Part shown: piece after piece, positions 17,249 to 25,646 of the stretch
Numbering within the stretch: position 1 is the stretch's first letter
How the letters are laid out: every line of letters starts with the position of its first letter
Assembly (NCBI RefSeq): GCF_000336755.1
Contig: NZ_AOLK01000015.1
Coordinates: 405,509-469,508 of the forward strand
DNA: 64,000 nucleotides
From: Haloferax elongans ATCC BAA-1513
GTDB lineage: Archaea > Halobacteriota > Halobacteria > Halobacteriales > Haloferacaceae
Direction: 5' to 3'
Position numbers and translations under genes: made by a program
The notes under the pieces: generated by a model
The model's database searches: none
What the model was told of the DNA's origin: nothing
Seen by the model: only the letters and a program-made list of their open reading frames with translations

Positions 17249-18424
17249 ATGGAACCCGACTTCTCTCGACTCACCGAGTTCCTCGGCGACGACTTCGACG
17301 GCTATCTCATCTCCGCCGATGGCAGCGACTCGAATCAGTTGTACCTCTCGGGATTCGACGCGCCGGACCCGTACGTGACGCTCTTCACTCCGGACGAAAC
17401 TGCCCTCCTCGTCTCCGCGCTCGAATACGGACGCGCGAAGAAAGAGAGCCGCGCCGACACCGTTTCTCGACTCGCCGACTACGACTACCGCCAGAAGTAC
17501 ACCGAATATGGCCCAACTGTCGGGAAAGCGAAGGCGATTGCCGAGTTCCTCGCCGACCACGGCGTCGAGACACTCGCGACGCCCGCCGACTTCCCGCTCG
17601 GCCTCGCTGACAGCCTCCGCGACGAGGGTGTCGCGGTCGACGCAGAAACCGACGACGTGCTGACAAAAATCCGCGCAGTCAAGTCCGACGAGGAAGTCGA
17701 ACACATCCACGCGGCACAGAAAGCGAACGAGGCGTCGATGCAGGCGGCAGAAGACCTCATCCGCGCCGCCGACGTGGCCGACGACGGCACGCTCCACTAC
17801 GAGGGCGAACCGCTGACGAGCGAGCGAGTCAAAGAGGAAATCGAGATTACGCTGCTCCGACACGGCTGTGCCCTCGACGAGACTATCGTCGCCTGTGGTG
17901 CCGATGCCGCCGACCCCCACGACCGTGGAAGCGGCCCGCTCTCTGCTGACGAAGCCATTATCGTCGATATCTTCCCGCGAGACAAGGAGACGAAGTACAA
18001 CGGCGACATGACCCGGACGTTCGTCAAAGGCGAGCCGACCGAAGCGGTCCGCGAATGGTTCGACCTCACCGAAGAAGCCTTCCACGCGGCACTCGACGCC
18101 ATCGAACCGGGTGCGACCGGCGAAGACGTCCACGACGCCGTCTGCGACGTGTACGAAGCGGCTGGCGAGAACACACTTCGCGCGAATCCGACTGCTGAAA
18201 CCGGATTCATCCACAGCACCGGCCACGGCGTCGGACTCGACGTTCACGAACTCCCGTCTGTGAGCCAAGCCGGCGAGGAACTCGAACCCGGACACGTCAT
18301 CACTATCGAGCCTGGCCTCTACGACCCTGAAATCGGCGGAGTCAGAATCGAGGACCTCGTGGTCGTCACCGAAGACGGCTACGAGAACCTGACCGACTAT
18401 CCGGTCGAACTGGTCGTCGAATAA
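17249..18424 (+). CDS. M24 family metallopeptidase (Xaa-Pro aminopeptidase-like)
   Basis: This 391-residue protein has the creatinase-type N-terminal domain (1-150) and the pita-bread catalytic domain. The five metal ligands are visible: Asp in IIVDIFPRD, Asp in NGDMTRTF, His in HSTGHGVGLDVHELP, Glu in ITIEPGLYDPE and Glu in RIEDLVVV. This pattern fits aminopeptidase P/prolidase enzymes that remove residues next to proline; which substrate is used cannot be read. The TATA-like CTTTACTACC at about 17219-17228 precedes the ATG by about 20 nt. It is monocistronic. Confidence 0.85.
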   Translation: MEPDFSRLTEFLGDDFDGYLISADGSDSNQLYLSGFDAPDPYVTLFTPDETALLVSALEYGRAKKESRADTVSRLADYDYRQKYTEYGPTVGKAKAIAEFLADHGVETLATPADFPLGLADSLRDEGVAVDAETDDVLTKIRAVKSDEEVEHIHAAQKANEASMQAAEDLIRAADVADDGTLHYEGEPLTSERVKEEIEITLLRHGCALDETIVACGADAADPHDRGSGPLSADEAIIVDIFPRDKETKYNGDMTRTFVKGEPTEAVREWFDLTEEAFHAALDAIEPGATGEDVHDAVCDVYEAAGENTLRANPTAETGFIHSTGHGVGLDVHELPSVSQAGEELEPGHVITIEPGLYDPEIGGVRIEDLVVVTEDGYENLTDYPVELVVE

Positions 18425-18471
18425 CACCGCTGCTCACCCGTCGAATACTTCGAAAACTCAGTCGGTCGGTC

Positions 18472-18996
18472 TTAACTGTCGAGGGCGTTGTCACCCGCCT
18501 GTTCGGGCGACGCGGTCGCATCGAGCCAGTCGGAATTGGCTTCGCGCCACTCTTGTAACAGGGCTTCGAGTGCGTCGGCGGTCTTCGGCGTGATGACGCC
18601 CGCGGCCTGCCTAACGACTGTTCCGTCTTCGATAAGCAGCGCATAGATGTTCCCCTCGCCGAGGAGACCGAGACGGCGCTGGAGTGCCGTCTTGTCGACC
18701 CGCGCCATGAGCGCGTTATCGTGCCGCTTGTTCCGCGCGGCACCAGGGGACATCCCGCCGCCACCGCCGAACGACGGCATCATCCCGCTTCGGCCACCGA
18801 GAACCATCAGTTCGTAGTACTCGAAGTGGTCGTAGGTCTCGGAGAGTTCTTCTGCGAACCCGCGCCACGACCCGACAAGCGACTGCTGTCGACGGTCGAA
18901 ACTGATGAGCAAGAGCGTCTGCTCACCGTCCAGATCGTCCGGTAAGACGACCTTTTGACCGCTCGTATCTTGTGAGGGGAGGCGCGGGAAGTCCAC
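18472..18996 (-). CDS. Thioredoxin-fold-like protein, possibly ATP10-like
   Basis: This 174-residue protein starts at a GTG. LLLISFDRRQQSLVGSWRGFAEEL looks like the beta-alpha start of a peroxiredoxin-type thioredoxin fold without the CxxC, and NIYALLIEDGTVVRQAAGVITPKTADALEALL resembles the final strand-helix of such folds. The layout recalls ATP10-type and other redox-inactive thioredoxin-like proteins. A glycine-rich loop (FGGGGGMSPG) lies in the middle. No cysteine is present, so redox catalysis is unlikely. It has a strong TATA box preceded by a palindrome. The family assignment is tentative. Confidence 0.55.
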   Translation of the reverse strand: MDFPRLPSQDTSGQKVVLPDDLDGEQTLLLISFDRRQQSLVGSWRGFAEELSETYDHFEYYELMVLGGRSGMMPSFGGGGGMSPGAARNKRHDNALMARVDKTALQRRLGLLGEGNIYALLIEDGTVVRQAAGVITPKTADALEALLQEWREANSDWLDATASPEQAGDNALDS

Positions 18997-19018
18997 GAAT
19001 TATTCGAACCTCTATGGC

Positions 19019-19027
19019 TATATAAGT
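19019..19027 (-). promoter_or_regulatory. TATA box of the thioredoxin-fold-like gene
   Basis: ACTTATATA on the minus strand lies 22 nt before the GTG at 18996; it supports that GTG and a leaderless mRNA. Confidence 0.65.
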
Positions 19028-19031
19028 CTAA

Positions 19032-19046
19032 TTGCCGATTCGGCAA
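19032..19046. promoter_or_regulatory. Palindrome abutting the TATA box, candidate operator
   Basis: TTGCCG-ATT-CGGCAA is a perfect 6-bp inverted repeat placed 4 bp upstream of the TATA box at 19019-19027, where the BRE element sits. A dimeric regulator bound there would compete with or recruit TFB. No regulator is identified. Confidence 0.35.
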
Positions 19047-19180
19047 ATTGTTCCATCACTCTGAACGTTTTCCTGAACTTGAGAGTGGTGGGACTCATTA
19101 TCGGTGGTGGGTCGTTCAAATACATAAATCTACGGCTCTGAGTCTCAGCGGAGATAATTAGCTTCAGGACGGGGAGGCTG

Positions 19181-20026
19181 TTACCGTTCGTACTCGGTGT
19201 CGAACAGTTGGGCCGACATCGGTCCCGGGTTGCTCCCCTCGACGACGTTGTACGCCGAGAAGTCTTCGACACCAGCCTCGCTCAGCAGTTCCTCGTCGTA
19301 GAAGGTGTTCCCCGTACAGGCCGTCGGCTCACGAGAGAACAGTTCAGTCACTGCGTCGCACATGATTTGCGGCTTTCGCCAGTCTTCGGGCGTTCCCATC
19401 CCGAAGTGGCGGGTCGCTTCGGACTCGATTGCGGCCACCGGCCACAGTGCGTTTACTGCGATATCGTCGCTCGCGAGTTCCTGTGCGAGTGACTCGGCGA
19501 TGAACGTCATGCCGTACTTCGAGAGCGCGTACGCGACCTTTCCGGGTGCGGGTTCTGCGGGGCGCGGTGGGGAAAACGTCACCACGTGCGCGTGGTCGCT
19601 CTCGCGGAGGTGCGGGAGCGCGGCGTGCGTCGTCGCGTACGTCCCGCGAGCGTTCACATCCATGAGGAGGTCGAATCGATTCGGCGGCGTGTTCTCGAAG
19701 TTCGCGATGTGAATCGCGCCCGCGTTGTTGACGACGAAGTCGATGCCACCGAACTCGTCGACCGTCTCGTCGATAGCGTTCTGGATGGACTCGTCGTCAC
19801 GAACGTCGAGTTGGCACCAGATAGCGTTGCCACCTCGCTCGCGAATCTCCTCGGCTGTCTCGACGATGGTCCCCGGCAGGTCGTCGCGCTCTTCGACGGT
19901 CTTGCCGGTCGAGACGACGTTCGCCCCGCGGTCGGCGAGTTCCAGCGCGATTTGCTTGCCGATTCCGCGACTGGTTCCCGTGATGAAGGCCGTTCGGCCC
20001 TCGAAATCTACATCATCAAACGCCAT
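19181..20026 (-). CDS. Short-chain dehydrogenase/reductase, HSDL2-like
   Basis: This 281-residue SDR has the Rossmann motif TGTSRGIGKQIA (15-26), LDVRDDES, NNAG (about 97-100), and the catalytic YALSK dyad, with the upstream position occupied by TFSPPRPAEPAPGK. Ser/Tyr/Lys catalysis and NAD(P)H use are expected. VSTGKTVEERDDLPGTIVETAEEI and the C-terminal PTACTGNTFYDEELL are characteristic of the hydroxysteroid dehydrogenase-like 2 subgroup often linked with fatty-acid or peroxisomal-type metabolism. The gene stands alone, and the substrate is unknown. Confidence 0.83.
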   Translation of the reverse strand: MAFDDVDFEGRTAFITGTSRGIGKQIALELADRGANVVSTGKTVEERDDLPGTIVETAEEIRERGGNAIWCQLDVRDDESIQNAIDETVDEFGGIDFVVNNAGAIHIANFENTPPNRFDLLMDVNARGTYATTHAALPHLRESDHAHVVTFSPPRPAEPAPGKVAYALSKYGMTFIAESLAQELASDDIAVNALWPVAAIESEATRHFGMGTPEDWRKPQIMCDAVTELFSREPTACTGNTFYDEELLSEAGVEDFSAYNVVEGSNPGPMSAQLFDTEYER

Positions 20027-20177
20027 AGAGACTCATTGTCAATCGGCCACTTGACGTTTCGCACACGGCAACTCCGTTCAACCGGGTTTGTCGTATTGCG
20101 GTCGGTCCGGCGTGAACTCACGACGACATCCGCCAGCACCGATTGCCTTTTGGGCGGCCCGCGTCCACACGATACCG

Positions 20178-20948
20178 ATGGACTTGCTCGTCGTCGGTGC
20201 TGGTGCCATGGGCCGGTGGTTCGGCCGGACAGTGGATGCCGAACCCGCGTTTGCAGACGTCGACCTCGATGTCGCCGAGAGCGCGGCCGACGAAGTCGGC
20301 GGGCGCGTCGTCCCCTTCGACGGAGACGAGCAATTCGACCTCGTCTGCCTCGCTGTTCCCATGGGCCTCGCCGAAGAGGCCATCGCGGAACACGCCCACC
20401 GGGCGACCGGTGGCATGTGCGACGTGACGGGTGCGATGGGCGGCCCGGTTAGCGCGATGCGCGAGCACCTGCCGGACCGCGAGCGATTCAGCCTCCACCC
20501 ACTGTTTGCCCCGCAGAACGCCCCCGGAAACGTCGCTGTCGTCAGCGACACCACGGGACCGCTTGCAGACGCCGTCTGTGCCGACCTCTCGACTGCGGGG
20601 AACCACGTCTTCGAGACGACACCCGACGAACACGACGCCGCGATGGAGACCGTGCAGGCCGCGGCCCACGCCGCCGTCCTCGCGTTCGGACTCGCTGCGG
20701 ACGACGTTCGCGACGAGTTTGCGACGCCCATTTCAGCCGCCCTCGACGAACTCGTCACGGCGGTTTCCGGCGGCACGCCTCGCGTGTACACCGACATTCA
20801 ATCGCAGTTCGGTGCCGGGACAGACCGCGTTGCGGACGCGGCACGCGCCCTTGCGATGGCCGACGACGAGACGTTTGCCGACCTCTACCGGGCAGTCGCT
20901 TCGACAGGCGCTGTGTCGCTCGACGACGTCAGCGACGCCGACACCTGA
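20178..20948 (+). CDS. tyrA: Prephenate dehydrogenase family protein
   Basis: This 256-residue protein starts with the NAD(P)-binding VVGAGAMGRWFGR, followed by CLAVPMGLAEEAI, VTGAMGGPVSAM and RFSLHPLFAPQNAPGNVAVV. The SLHPLFAPQ element and its position are typical of archaeal TyrA proteins, which oxidatively decarboxylate prephenate to 4-hydroxyphenylpyruvate for tyrosine. It is shorter than bacterial TyrA and lacks a fused chorismate mutase; a free mutase is encoded at 33877-34203. The ATG at 20178 is selected because the frame upstream carries non-conserved sequence and the Rossmann motif should be at the extreme N-terminus. Confidence 0.85.
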   Translation: MDLLVVGAGAMGRWFGRTVDAEPAFADVDLDVAESAADEVGGRVVPFDGDEQFDLVCLAVPMGLAEEAIAEHAHRATGGMCDVTGAMGGPVSAMREHLPDRERFSLHPLFAPQNAPGNVAVVSDTTGPLADAVCADLSTAGNHVFETTPDEHDAAMETVQAAAHAAVLAFGLAADDVRDEFATPISAALDELVTAVSGGTPRVYTDIQSQFGAGTDRVADAARALAMADDETFADLYRAVASTGAVSLDDVSDADT

Positions 20949-21022
20949 CCGCGACTCGCCCCCGTTTCGACGACTACCCGACCGATAGATAGACCGATGA
21001 TACCTGACCTGCTGTTCCGACG

Positions 21023-22426
21023 ATGATAGATAGAGACGCCGTCCGCGACAACGCGAAGTACCTCCGAAACGTTCGCCCGATAGACCCCGACGAGATTGCC
21101 GAATACATCGAAGGCGCACCGCACCCTGCGGTGGTCAAACAGACGCTCCGCGAGGAAGCCTACGACCTCGGCCTGTTCGAGCAAGACGACGGGACGTTCG
21201 TCCCCGCCAACGACGACCCGGTTCCGCTTCCCGGGTGGTCGCCCGAAGCGTTCCCCAGTGACTACTCGTTCGCGGTCGAAGACTTGCTCATCCAGCGCTA
21301 CGGAGCGAACTGGCACGTCGGCGACTCCGGCGACCGACTCCGAGAACGCATTCGCCAACTGAAGGCAGACTACTTCGAGGGCAACCCCGTCGAGTACGAC
21401 GAAGACGCTGCTCTCGGGTACGCTATCTACCACCTCCCGGACTACTACGCGACCGTCGGCTACGTCCTCGACGACCTCACAGAACGTGGGTTGCTGCCGC
21501 GACAACTCCGCGTCCTCGACGTTGGTGCGGGAACTGGCGGCCCGGCACTCGGACTCCACGACTACCTGCCTGACGACGCGCTCGTGGACTACCACGCGCT
21601 CGAACCCAGTGCCTCCGCCGACGTGCTCGAACGGATGCTCTCTGAGACGCGCCGCAACTTCCGGACGAGTATCCACCGCGAGACGGCCGAAGCGTTCGAC
21701 CCCGACGGCGAGTACGACATCGTCCTCTTCGGAAACGTCCTGAACGAACTCGACGACCCCGCCGAAGTCGTCCAGAAGTACCTCGACGTCGTCGCCGACG
21801 ACGGCGCTATCGTCGCCATCGAACCCGCCGACAGAAACACGAGTATCGGTCTCCGCGAGGTCGAACGCGAGGTCGCTCCCGTGAACGGCGACGTGACTAT
21901 CTACTCGCCTACGCTTCGCCTGTGGGACGGATACGCGCCCTCTGACCGCGGATGGTCGTTCGACGTGCAACCGGACTTCGACGTTCCCGCGTTCCAGTCT
22001 CGACTGGACGACGGGCGCGACGCCGGCGAGGACGAAGGCACCTTCGTCAACGTGGACGTGCAGTACTCCTACAGTATCCTCCGAACCGACGGTGAGCGCC
22101 GGTTCGGAATCCGGGCCAACCCCGAGCGCTTCGCCAAGATGGCCGAGATGGAACGCCACGTCACGAACCGCATCGACCTCCTCGCCGTCAAACTGAGCCA
22201 CGACCTCTCAGAGAGCCGAAATCAACTGTTCAAAATCGGTGACGGCAGCGAGGAGACTGACCACTACGCAGTCAGGACGAAGCCGACCATCCTGAACGCC
22301 GACCTCGAGGAGGCCGACTACGGCGACATCCTCGTCTTCGAAAACGTCCTGGTCCTCTGGAACGACGACGAAGAAGCCTACAACCTCGTCGTGGACGACG
22401 AGACCATCGTCGACCGCGCGGTCTGA
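21023..22426 (+). CDS. Rsm22-like class I SAM methyltransferase
   Basis: This 467-residue protein has an N-terminal helical region of about 150 residues and a Rossmann methyltransferase domain with motif I RVLDVGAGTGGPALGL, acidic motif II HALEPSASADVL, and IVLFGNVLNEL at motif IV. This arrangement and the YAIYHLPDYYATVGYVLDDL lead-in resemble the Rsm22 (mitochondrial ribosome small-subunit assembly) family. The four-cysteine iron-sulfur site of mitochondrial Rsm22 is not visible; the C-terminal 150 residues instead are acidic and cysteine-free. The role could be rRNA methylation or ribosome assembly. It follows tyrA by 74 nt and may be co-transcribed. Confidence 0.7.
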   Translation: MIDRDAVRDNAKYLRNVRPIDPDEIAEYIEGAPHPAVVKQTLREEAYDLGLFEQDDGTFVPANDDPVPLPGWSPEAFPSDYSFAVEDLLIQRYGANWHVGDSGDRLRERIRQLKADYFEGNPVEYDEDAALGYAIYHLPDYYATVGYVLDDLTERGLLPRQLRVLDVGAGTGGPALGLHDYLPDDALVDYHALEPSASADVLERMLSETRRNFRTSIHRETAEAFDPDGEYDIVLFGNVLNELDDPAEVVQKYLDVVADDGAIVAIEPADRNTSIGLREVEREVAPVNGDVTIYSPTLRLWDGYAPSDRGWSFDVQPDFDVPAFQSRLDDGRDAGEDEGTFVNVDVQYSYSILRTDGERRFGIRANPERFAKMAEMERHVTNRIDLLAVKLSHDLSESRNQLFKIGDGSEETDHYAVRTKPTILNADLEEADYGDILVFENVLVLWNDDEEAYNLVVDDETIVDRAV

Positions 22427-22522
22427 CCTGACTTCGACGGGCCACCGAAGCGAGGGAGTGTGGTCGGCACGTCGACAGCCGCGAGGCGTGGATTTTTGCG
22501 CGCTCCGGCCGGAGTCGAAGCC

Positions 22523-23311
22523 ATGAGTGAACGCTCCATCCTCCTGACGAACGACGACGGTATCGAGAGCGTCGGGTTTCGGGCCCTCTACGACGCCCTC
22601 TCGGAGTTCGCGGACGTGACTGCTGTCGCGCCGAAGACGGACCAAAGCGCCGTCGGGCGGAAGATGTCGTCCGACGCCATCGTCGCCGAACACGAACTCG
22701 GCTACGCACTTGAGGGGACGCCCGCCGACTGCACTGTAGCCGGTCTCGAAGCGCTCTGTCCCGACGTAGACATGGTGGTCTCCGGCATCAACAAAGGCGC
22801 GAACATCGGGGCGTACGTCCTCGGCCGGTCCGGGACCGTCAGCGCGGCCGTCGAAGCCGCGTTCTTCGACGTGCCCGCAATCGCCGTCTCGATGTACATC
22901 CCCAACGACGGCGACGTTCCGTGGCACGAACTGGCGACCGACCCGCGGGACTACCGCGAGGCGACGCACGCGGCTTCGTACCTCGCCAAACACGCTGTCG
23001 GTGCGGGCGTGTTCAAGCAGTGCGACTACCTGAACGTCAACGCGCCGATGCGCTCGACTGGCACCCCGGCCGACATGGAGGTGACACATCCCTCGGAGAT
23101 GTACGACATGACCGCCGAGTTCGAGAACGGCTCCGTCAGACTCCACGACCGAATCTGGGAGCGCATGCGCAGCGGCGACATCCCCGACCCGGACGGAACC
23201 GACCGCCGTGCCGTCATCGACGGTAAGGTGTCCGTCTCGCCACTGACGGCACCACACACGACGCAGCACCACGAGGCGCTCGACGCGCTCGCAGAGACAT
23301 ACATCGAGTAA
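22523..23311 (+). CDS. surE: SurE-type 5'/3'-nucleotidase
   Basis: This 262-residue phosphatase has the SurE metal site at the N-terminus (LLTNDDGIES, N10/D11/D12), a Ser in QSAVGRKMS, and SGINKGANIG, whose Asn and Ser complete it. SurE removes phosphate from nucleoside monophosphates and helps survival in stationary phase in bacteria. The ATG at 22523 is preceded by T-rich GATTTTTGC about 25 nt upstream, indicating a leaderless transcript. Length is typical. It is monocistronic. Confidence 0.92.
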   Translation: MSERSILLTNDDGIESVGFRALYDALSEFADVTAVAPKTDQSAVGRKMSSDAIVAEHELGYALEGTPADCTVAGLEALCPDVDMVVSGINKGANIGAYVLGRSGTVSAAVEAAFFDVPAIAVSMYIPNDGDVPWHELATDPRDYREATHAASYLAKHAVGAGVFKQCDYLNVNAPMRSTGTPADMEVTHPSEMYDMTAEFENGSVRLHDRIWERMRSGDIPDPDGTDRRAVIDGKVSVSPLTAPHTTQHHEALDALAETYIE

Positions 23312-23344
23312 GTCCCGGGCCGGAACGCTGATTCAGTCTCGTTC

Positions 23345-23587
23345 TCAGTCTGTTCGCGTCTCGCGGAGTAGTTTGTACGCGATACCGACGAGTCCAGCGA
23401 ACGTTGCGAGGACGCCAGCGAGGAAAGCGACAACGCCGACGAACGACATTACTCCGACAGTGAGCCGGTTGAAGGCGAATTCGGCGACGAACAGGAGGAG
23501 CCACCCACCAGAGACGACGACGTAGAGTTTCACCATCTCATCTTCTGTGGCGTAGCGGAGGGCGTCGCGGGCGGAGACTTCGGCCAT
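23345..23587 (-). CDS. Small two-helix membrane protein
   Basis: This 80-residue protein has a polar N-terminus (MAEVSARDALRYATEDEM), then two hydrophobic segments (about 22-40 and 45-70) joined by a short loop, and a basic tail KLLRETRTD. I do not recognise the family. It is divergent from the AAC(3)-like gene with 96 nt between the starts. It is probably an inner-membrane small protein with both ends in the cytoplasm. Confidence 0.6.
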   Translation of the reverse strand: MAEVSARDALRYATEDEMVKLYVVVSGGWLLLFVAEFAFNRLTVGVMSFVGVVAFLAGVLATFAGLVGIAYKLLRETRTD

Positions 23588-23683
23588 AGTATTCGCAACA
23601 CGGGAGGACGGATTGAGTTTTTTGCCCGCATTCGAGAGGGAGACAAACGAACCTTGAAGCGTTGGCCACGTGAGACGAGAGTC

Positions 23684-24490
23684 ATGACGGAAGCAGACGC
23701 CATCGAGCGAGTCGACGAGCCAGTCACGGTCTCGTCGCTCGTCTCCGACCTCCGCGAACTCGGCATCGGTGCCGGCGATACCCTTCTCGTTCACGCCTCG
23801 ATGAGTTCGCTCGGATGGGTCGCTGTCGACCCGACGGCCGTCGTCGACGCTCTCCAGACAGTGCTGACTGAGGACGGGACGCTCGTAATGCAGACCCACA
23901 GCGGCCAGTACTCCGACCCAGCGGTCTGGGAGAATCCCCTGGTCCCTGACGACTGGGTGCAGACGGTCCGTGACGAACGACCACCGTACCGCCCCGAGGT
24001 CACACCGACTCGCGGGATGGGTGCGATTCCGGAGTGTTTCCGAAACTATCCCGGCGTCGTCCGAAGCGACCACCCGGTGTACTCCGCCGCCGCGTGGGGC
24101 GCCGAGGCTGAGGAAATCGTCGCCAACCACAGCATCGACCACGGACTCGGTGAAGACTCGCCACTTGCCCGTGCCTACGACCGAGACGCTGACGTGCTCC
24201 ATCTCGGGACGGGATACGACACGAACACGTCGATTCACCTCGCCGAGTACCGCGCCGACTTCGACAAAGAGTACATCACAGCGTCGGCACCGATTCTCCG
24301 CGACGGCGAGCGCGTCGTCGTCAAGTACGACGACCTTGAAATCAGCACCGACGACTTCGAGGAACTCGGAGCAGACTTCGAAGCTGAAGTCGGCGTCACG
24401 GAGGGAGTCGTCGGCGCAGCGACGTGCAAACTGATGGACCAACCCGAACTCGTCGATTTCGCCGTCGAGTGGTTCGGGGCGAATCGGTGA
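23684..24490 (+). CDS. AAC(3)-family N-acetyltransferase
   Basis: This 268-residue protein has the antibiotic_NAT fold markers: GDTLLVHASMSSLGWV, GTLVMQTHSGQYSD, TPTRGMGAIPECFRNYPGV with RSDHPVYS, and HLGTGYDTNTSIHLAEY, which in AAC(3) enzymes line the CoA and aminoglycoside sites (including the conserved His and Glu). Bacterial homologues acetylate the 3-amino group of aminoglycosides; haloarchaeal versions are common, although most aminoglycosides act weakly on archaea, so a native amine substrate is more likely. It starts at the second ATG (23684), the one nearer the conserved region. Confidence 0.85.
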   Translation: MTEADAIERVDEPVTVSSLVSDLRELGIGAGDTLLVHASMSSLGWVAVDPTAVVDALQTVLTEDGTLVMQTHSGQYSDPAVWENPLVPDDWVQTVRDERPPYRPEVTPTRGMGAIPECFRNYPGVVRSDHPVYSAAAWGAEAEEIVANHSIDHGLGEDSPLARAYDRDADVLHLGTGYDTNTSIHLAEYRADFDKEYITASAPILRDGERVVVKYDDLEISTDDFEELGADFEAEVGVTEGVVGAATCKLMDQPELVDFAVEWFGANR

Positions 24491-24530
24491 GTCGCGGGAG
24501 TCGCCGACACTCGGCCGACTGAGGCGGCGG

Positions 24531-25541
24531 TCAGAACACTCCAACGATGAAGCCGATTCCCATGACGATGAGCACGGCTGCCGAGAAAACTGGGAGATAC
24601 GGCGTGTACTTCTCCACTTCGGATTCAAACGACTGGTAGCCCGCGATGAGGACCATCGTCAGGGCGACGATGCCGAAAATGACCGTGAGCGCATAGGTGC
24701 TCATCAGTTCGAGACAGTAGTTCGACCCGGCGCACATAGCGATTATCTCGAACTCCTCTTCGTGTGCGAACCCGAGGACGAACGCGAACCACGCGATACC
24801 GAGGAGTCCGCGGTCTGTGGCTTCGTCGAGGCCCTGGTTGTGGTCGTGGCCGTGGTCGTGATGGCCGTGCGAGTGCCCGCCAGTGAACGGGAGGGAGTTC
24901 CAAAGACGGGAGAAGAGTCCAGTGTGGTCGTCGTGGTTGTGGTGGTTGTGGTGGCTGTCGTGGTTGTGGTGGCTGTCGTGGCTGTCGTGGCTGTCGTGGC
25001 TGTCGTGGCTGTCGTGGTTGTAGTGAGTGTGTCCGTCGCGGGCGAGTGTCTGCTGGGCGTCGAGGGTGCCCCGAATGCGATGCGTCTGGGACTGGCTGGC
25101 GGCGGCGTGGTCGTGGTTGTCGTCGTCGTAGATGTGGCCGCCGTGGCTGTGGTCGCTGTGGTCGTGAGAATTCTCCACCCCGTGACTGTGTGAGTGCCCG
25201 CCGCCGCGATACTCTCGAATACCGAGTGCGATGAGGAGCACACCGGCAACGAGACTCACCGGCCCGCCGATTTGGACGCCGCCGAGTATCGTCAGCGGTT
25301 CGTTGACCTGCGTGGGTTCGAAGTACGACTTCGCGTAGAAGAACACCGCGACCATCGCGAGACTGCTCACGAGATGTCCGACACCGAGGATGAAACTCGC
25401 GGCGAACCCGTAGAGCCATTCGTTCGCCTGGTCGAGGGCGTAGGAGGCGGCCACGGGCCAGCCGTGGCCCGGCTCGATACCGTGGACGACGCCGAGCGCG
25501 ACAGCCCCCGCGAACAACCCAATCGTGTCGGTTCCGAACAT
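24531..25541 (-). CDS. NicO/RcnA-like nickel/cobalt transport membrane protein with His-rich loop
   Basis: This 336-residue multi-pass protein has GVVHGIEPGHGWPVAASYAL in its first helices, the signature of NicO/RcnA proteins (HGxxPGH) that move Ni(II) or Co(II), usually outward. Six hydrophobic segments are visible, three on each side of a 110-residue soluble loop that is packed with His, Asp and Ser, including HDS and HHN tripeptides repeated in tandem. The loop probably binds metal. The second half has FAHEEEFEIIAMCAG, with acidic and Cys/His candidates within a helix. The gene is divergent from nikR, which supports a nickel role. The repeat DNA is listed separately. Confidence 0.82.
   Translation of the reverse strand: MFGTDTIGLFAGAVALGVVHGIEPGHGWPVAASYALDQANEWLYGFAASFILGVGHLVSSLAMVAVFFYAKSYFEPTQVNEPLTILGGVQIGGPVSLVAGVLLIALGIREYRGGGHSHSHGVENSHDHSDHSHGGHIYDDDNHDHAAASQSQTHRIRGTLDAQQTLARDGHTHYNHDSHDSHDSHDSHDSHHNHDSHHNHHNHDDHTGLFSRLWNSLPFTGGHSHGHHDHGHDHNQGLDEATDRGLLGIAWFAFVLGFAHEEEFEIIAMCAGSNYCLELMSTYALTVIFGIVALTMVLIAGYQSFESEVEKYTPYLPVFSAAVLIVMGIGFIVGVF
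24925..25023 (-). repeat. 9-bp minisatellite encoding His-Asp-Ser repeats
   Basis: Eleven tandem 9-bp units are present; on the plus strand they read TGGCTGTCG (six exact copies, five of them uninterrupted at 24970-25014), with the variants TGGTTGTGG and TGGTCGTCG at the edges. On the coding strand each unit is one tripeptide (HDS, HHN or similar). The unit keeps the frame, so copy number could change without disrupting the transporter. Confidence 0.9.
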
Positions 25542-25569
25542 CGCTTCGGAAGCCCCTCCGCCGCCGTCC

Positions 25570-25576
25570 TGTATAG
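25570..25576 (-). promoter_or_regulatory. TATA box of the nickel transporter gene
   Basis: CTATACA on the minus strand lies about 29 nt before the ATG at 25541, next to the repeated TAATAC sites, which suits repression by NikR. Confidence 0.45.
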
Positions 25577-25583
25577 CGGTTGT

Positions 25584-25611
25584 TAATACCGGAACCCGGT
25601 GGTCGTAATAC
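25584..25611. promoter_or_regulatory. TAATAC-N16-TAATAC, candidate NikR binding site
   Basis: Two identical hexamers are separated by exactly 16 bp between the divergent nickel transporter and nikR genes. The E. coli NikR operator is GTATGA-N16-TCATAC with the same overall length of 28 bp but inverted half-sites; here they are direct. The spacing match is the reason to flag it; binding is unproven. Confidence 0.4.
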
Positions 25612-25646
25612 AGACTCTCTTAGTGCTGGCCGAGGCACGTCCGTAC

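Noticed and set aside
20985-21035. Repeated GATAGATAGA words before the Rsm22-like gene
   Set aside because: Only two short copies with different flanks; not enough to call a repeat or operator.
24762-25193. Long Val/Ala-rich frame on the plus strand opposite the His-rich transporter loop
   Set aside because: It is the complement of the GTC/GTG-rich repeat region; its VVVAVV composition is an artefact of the CAC/CAT codons on the other strand.
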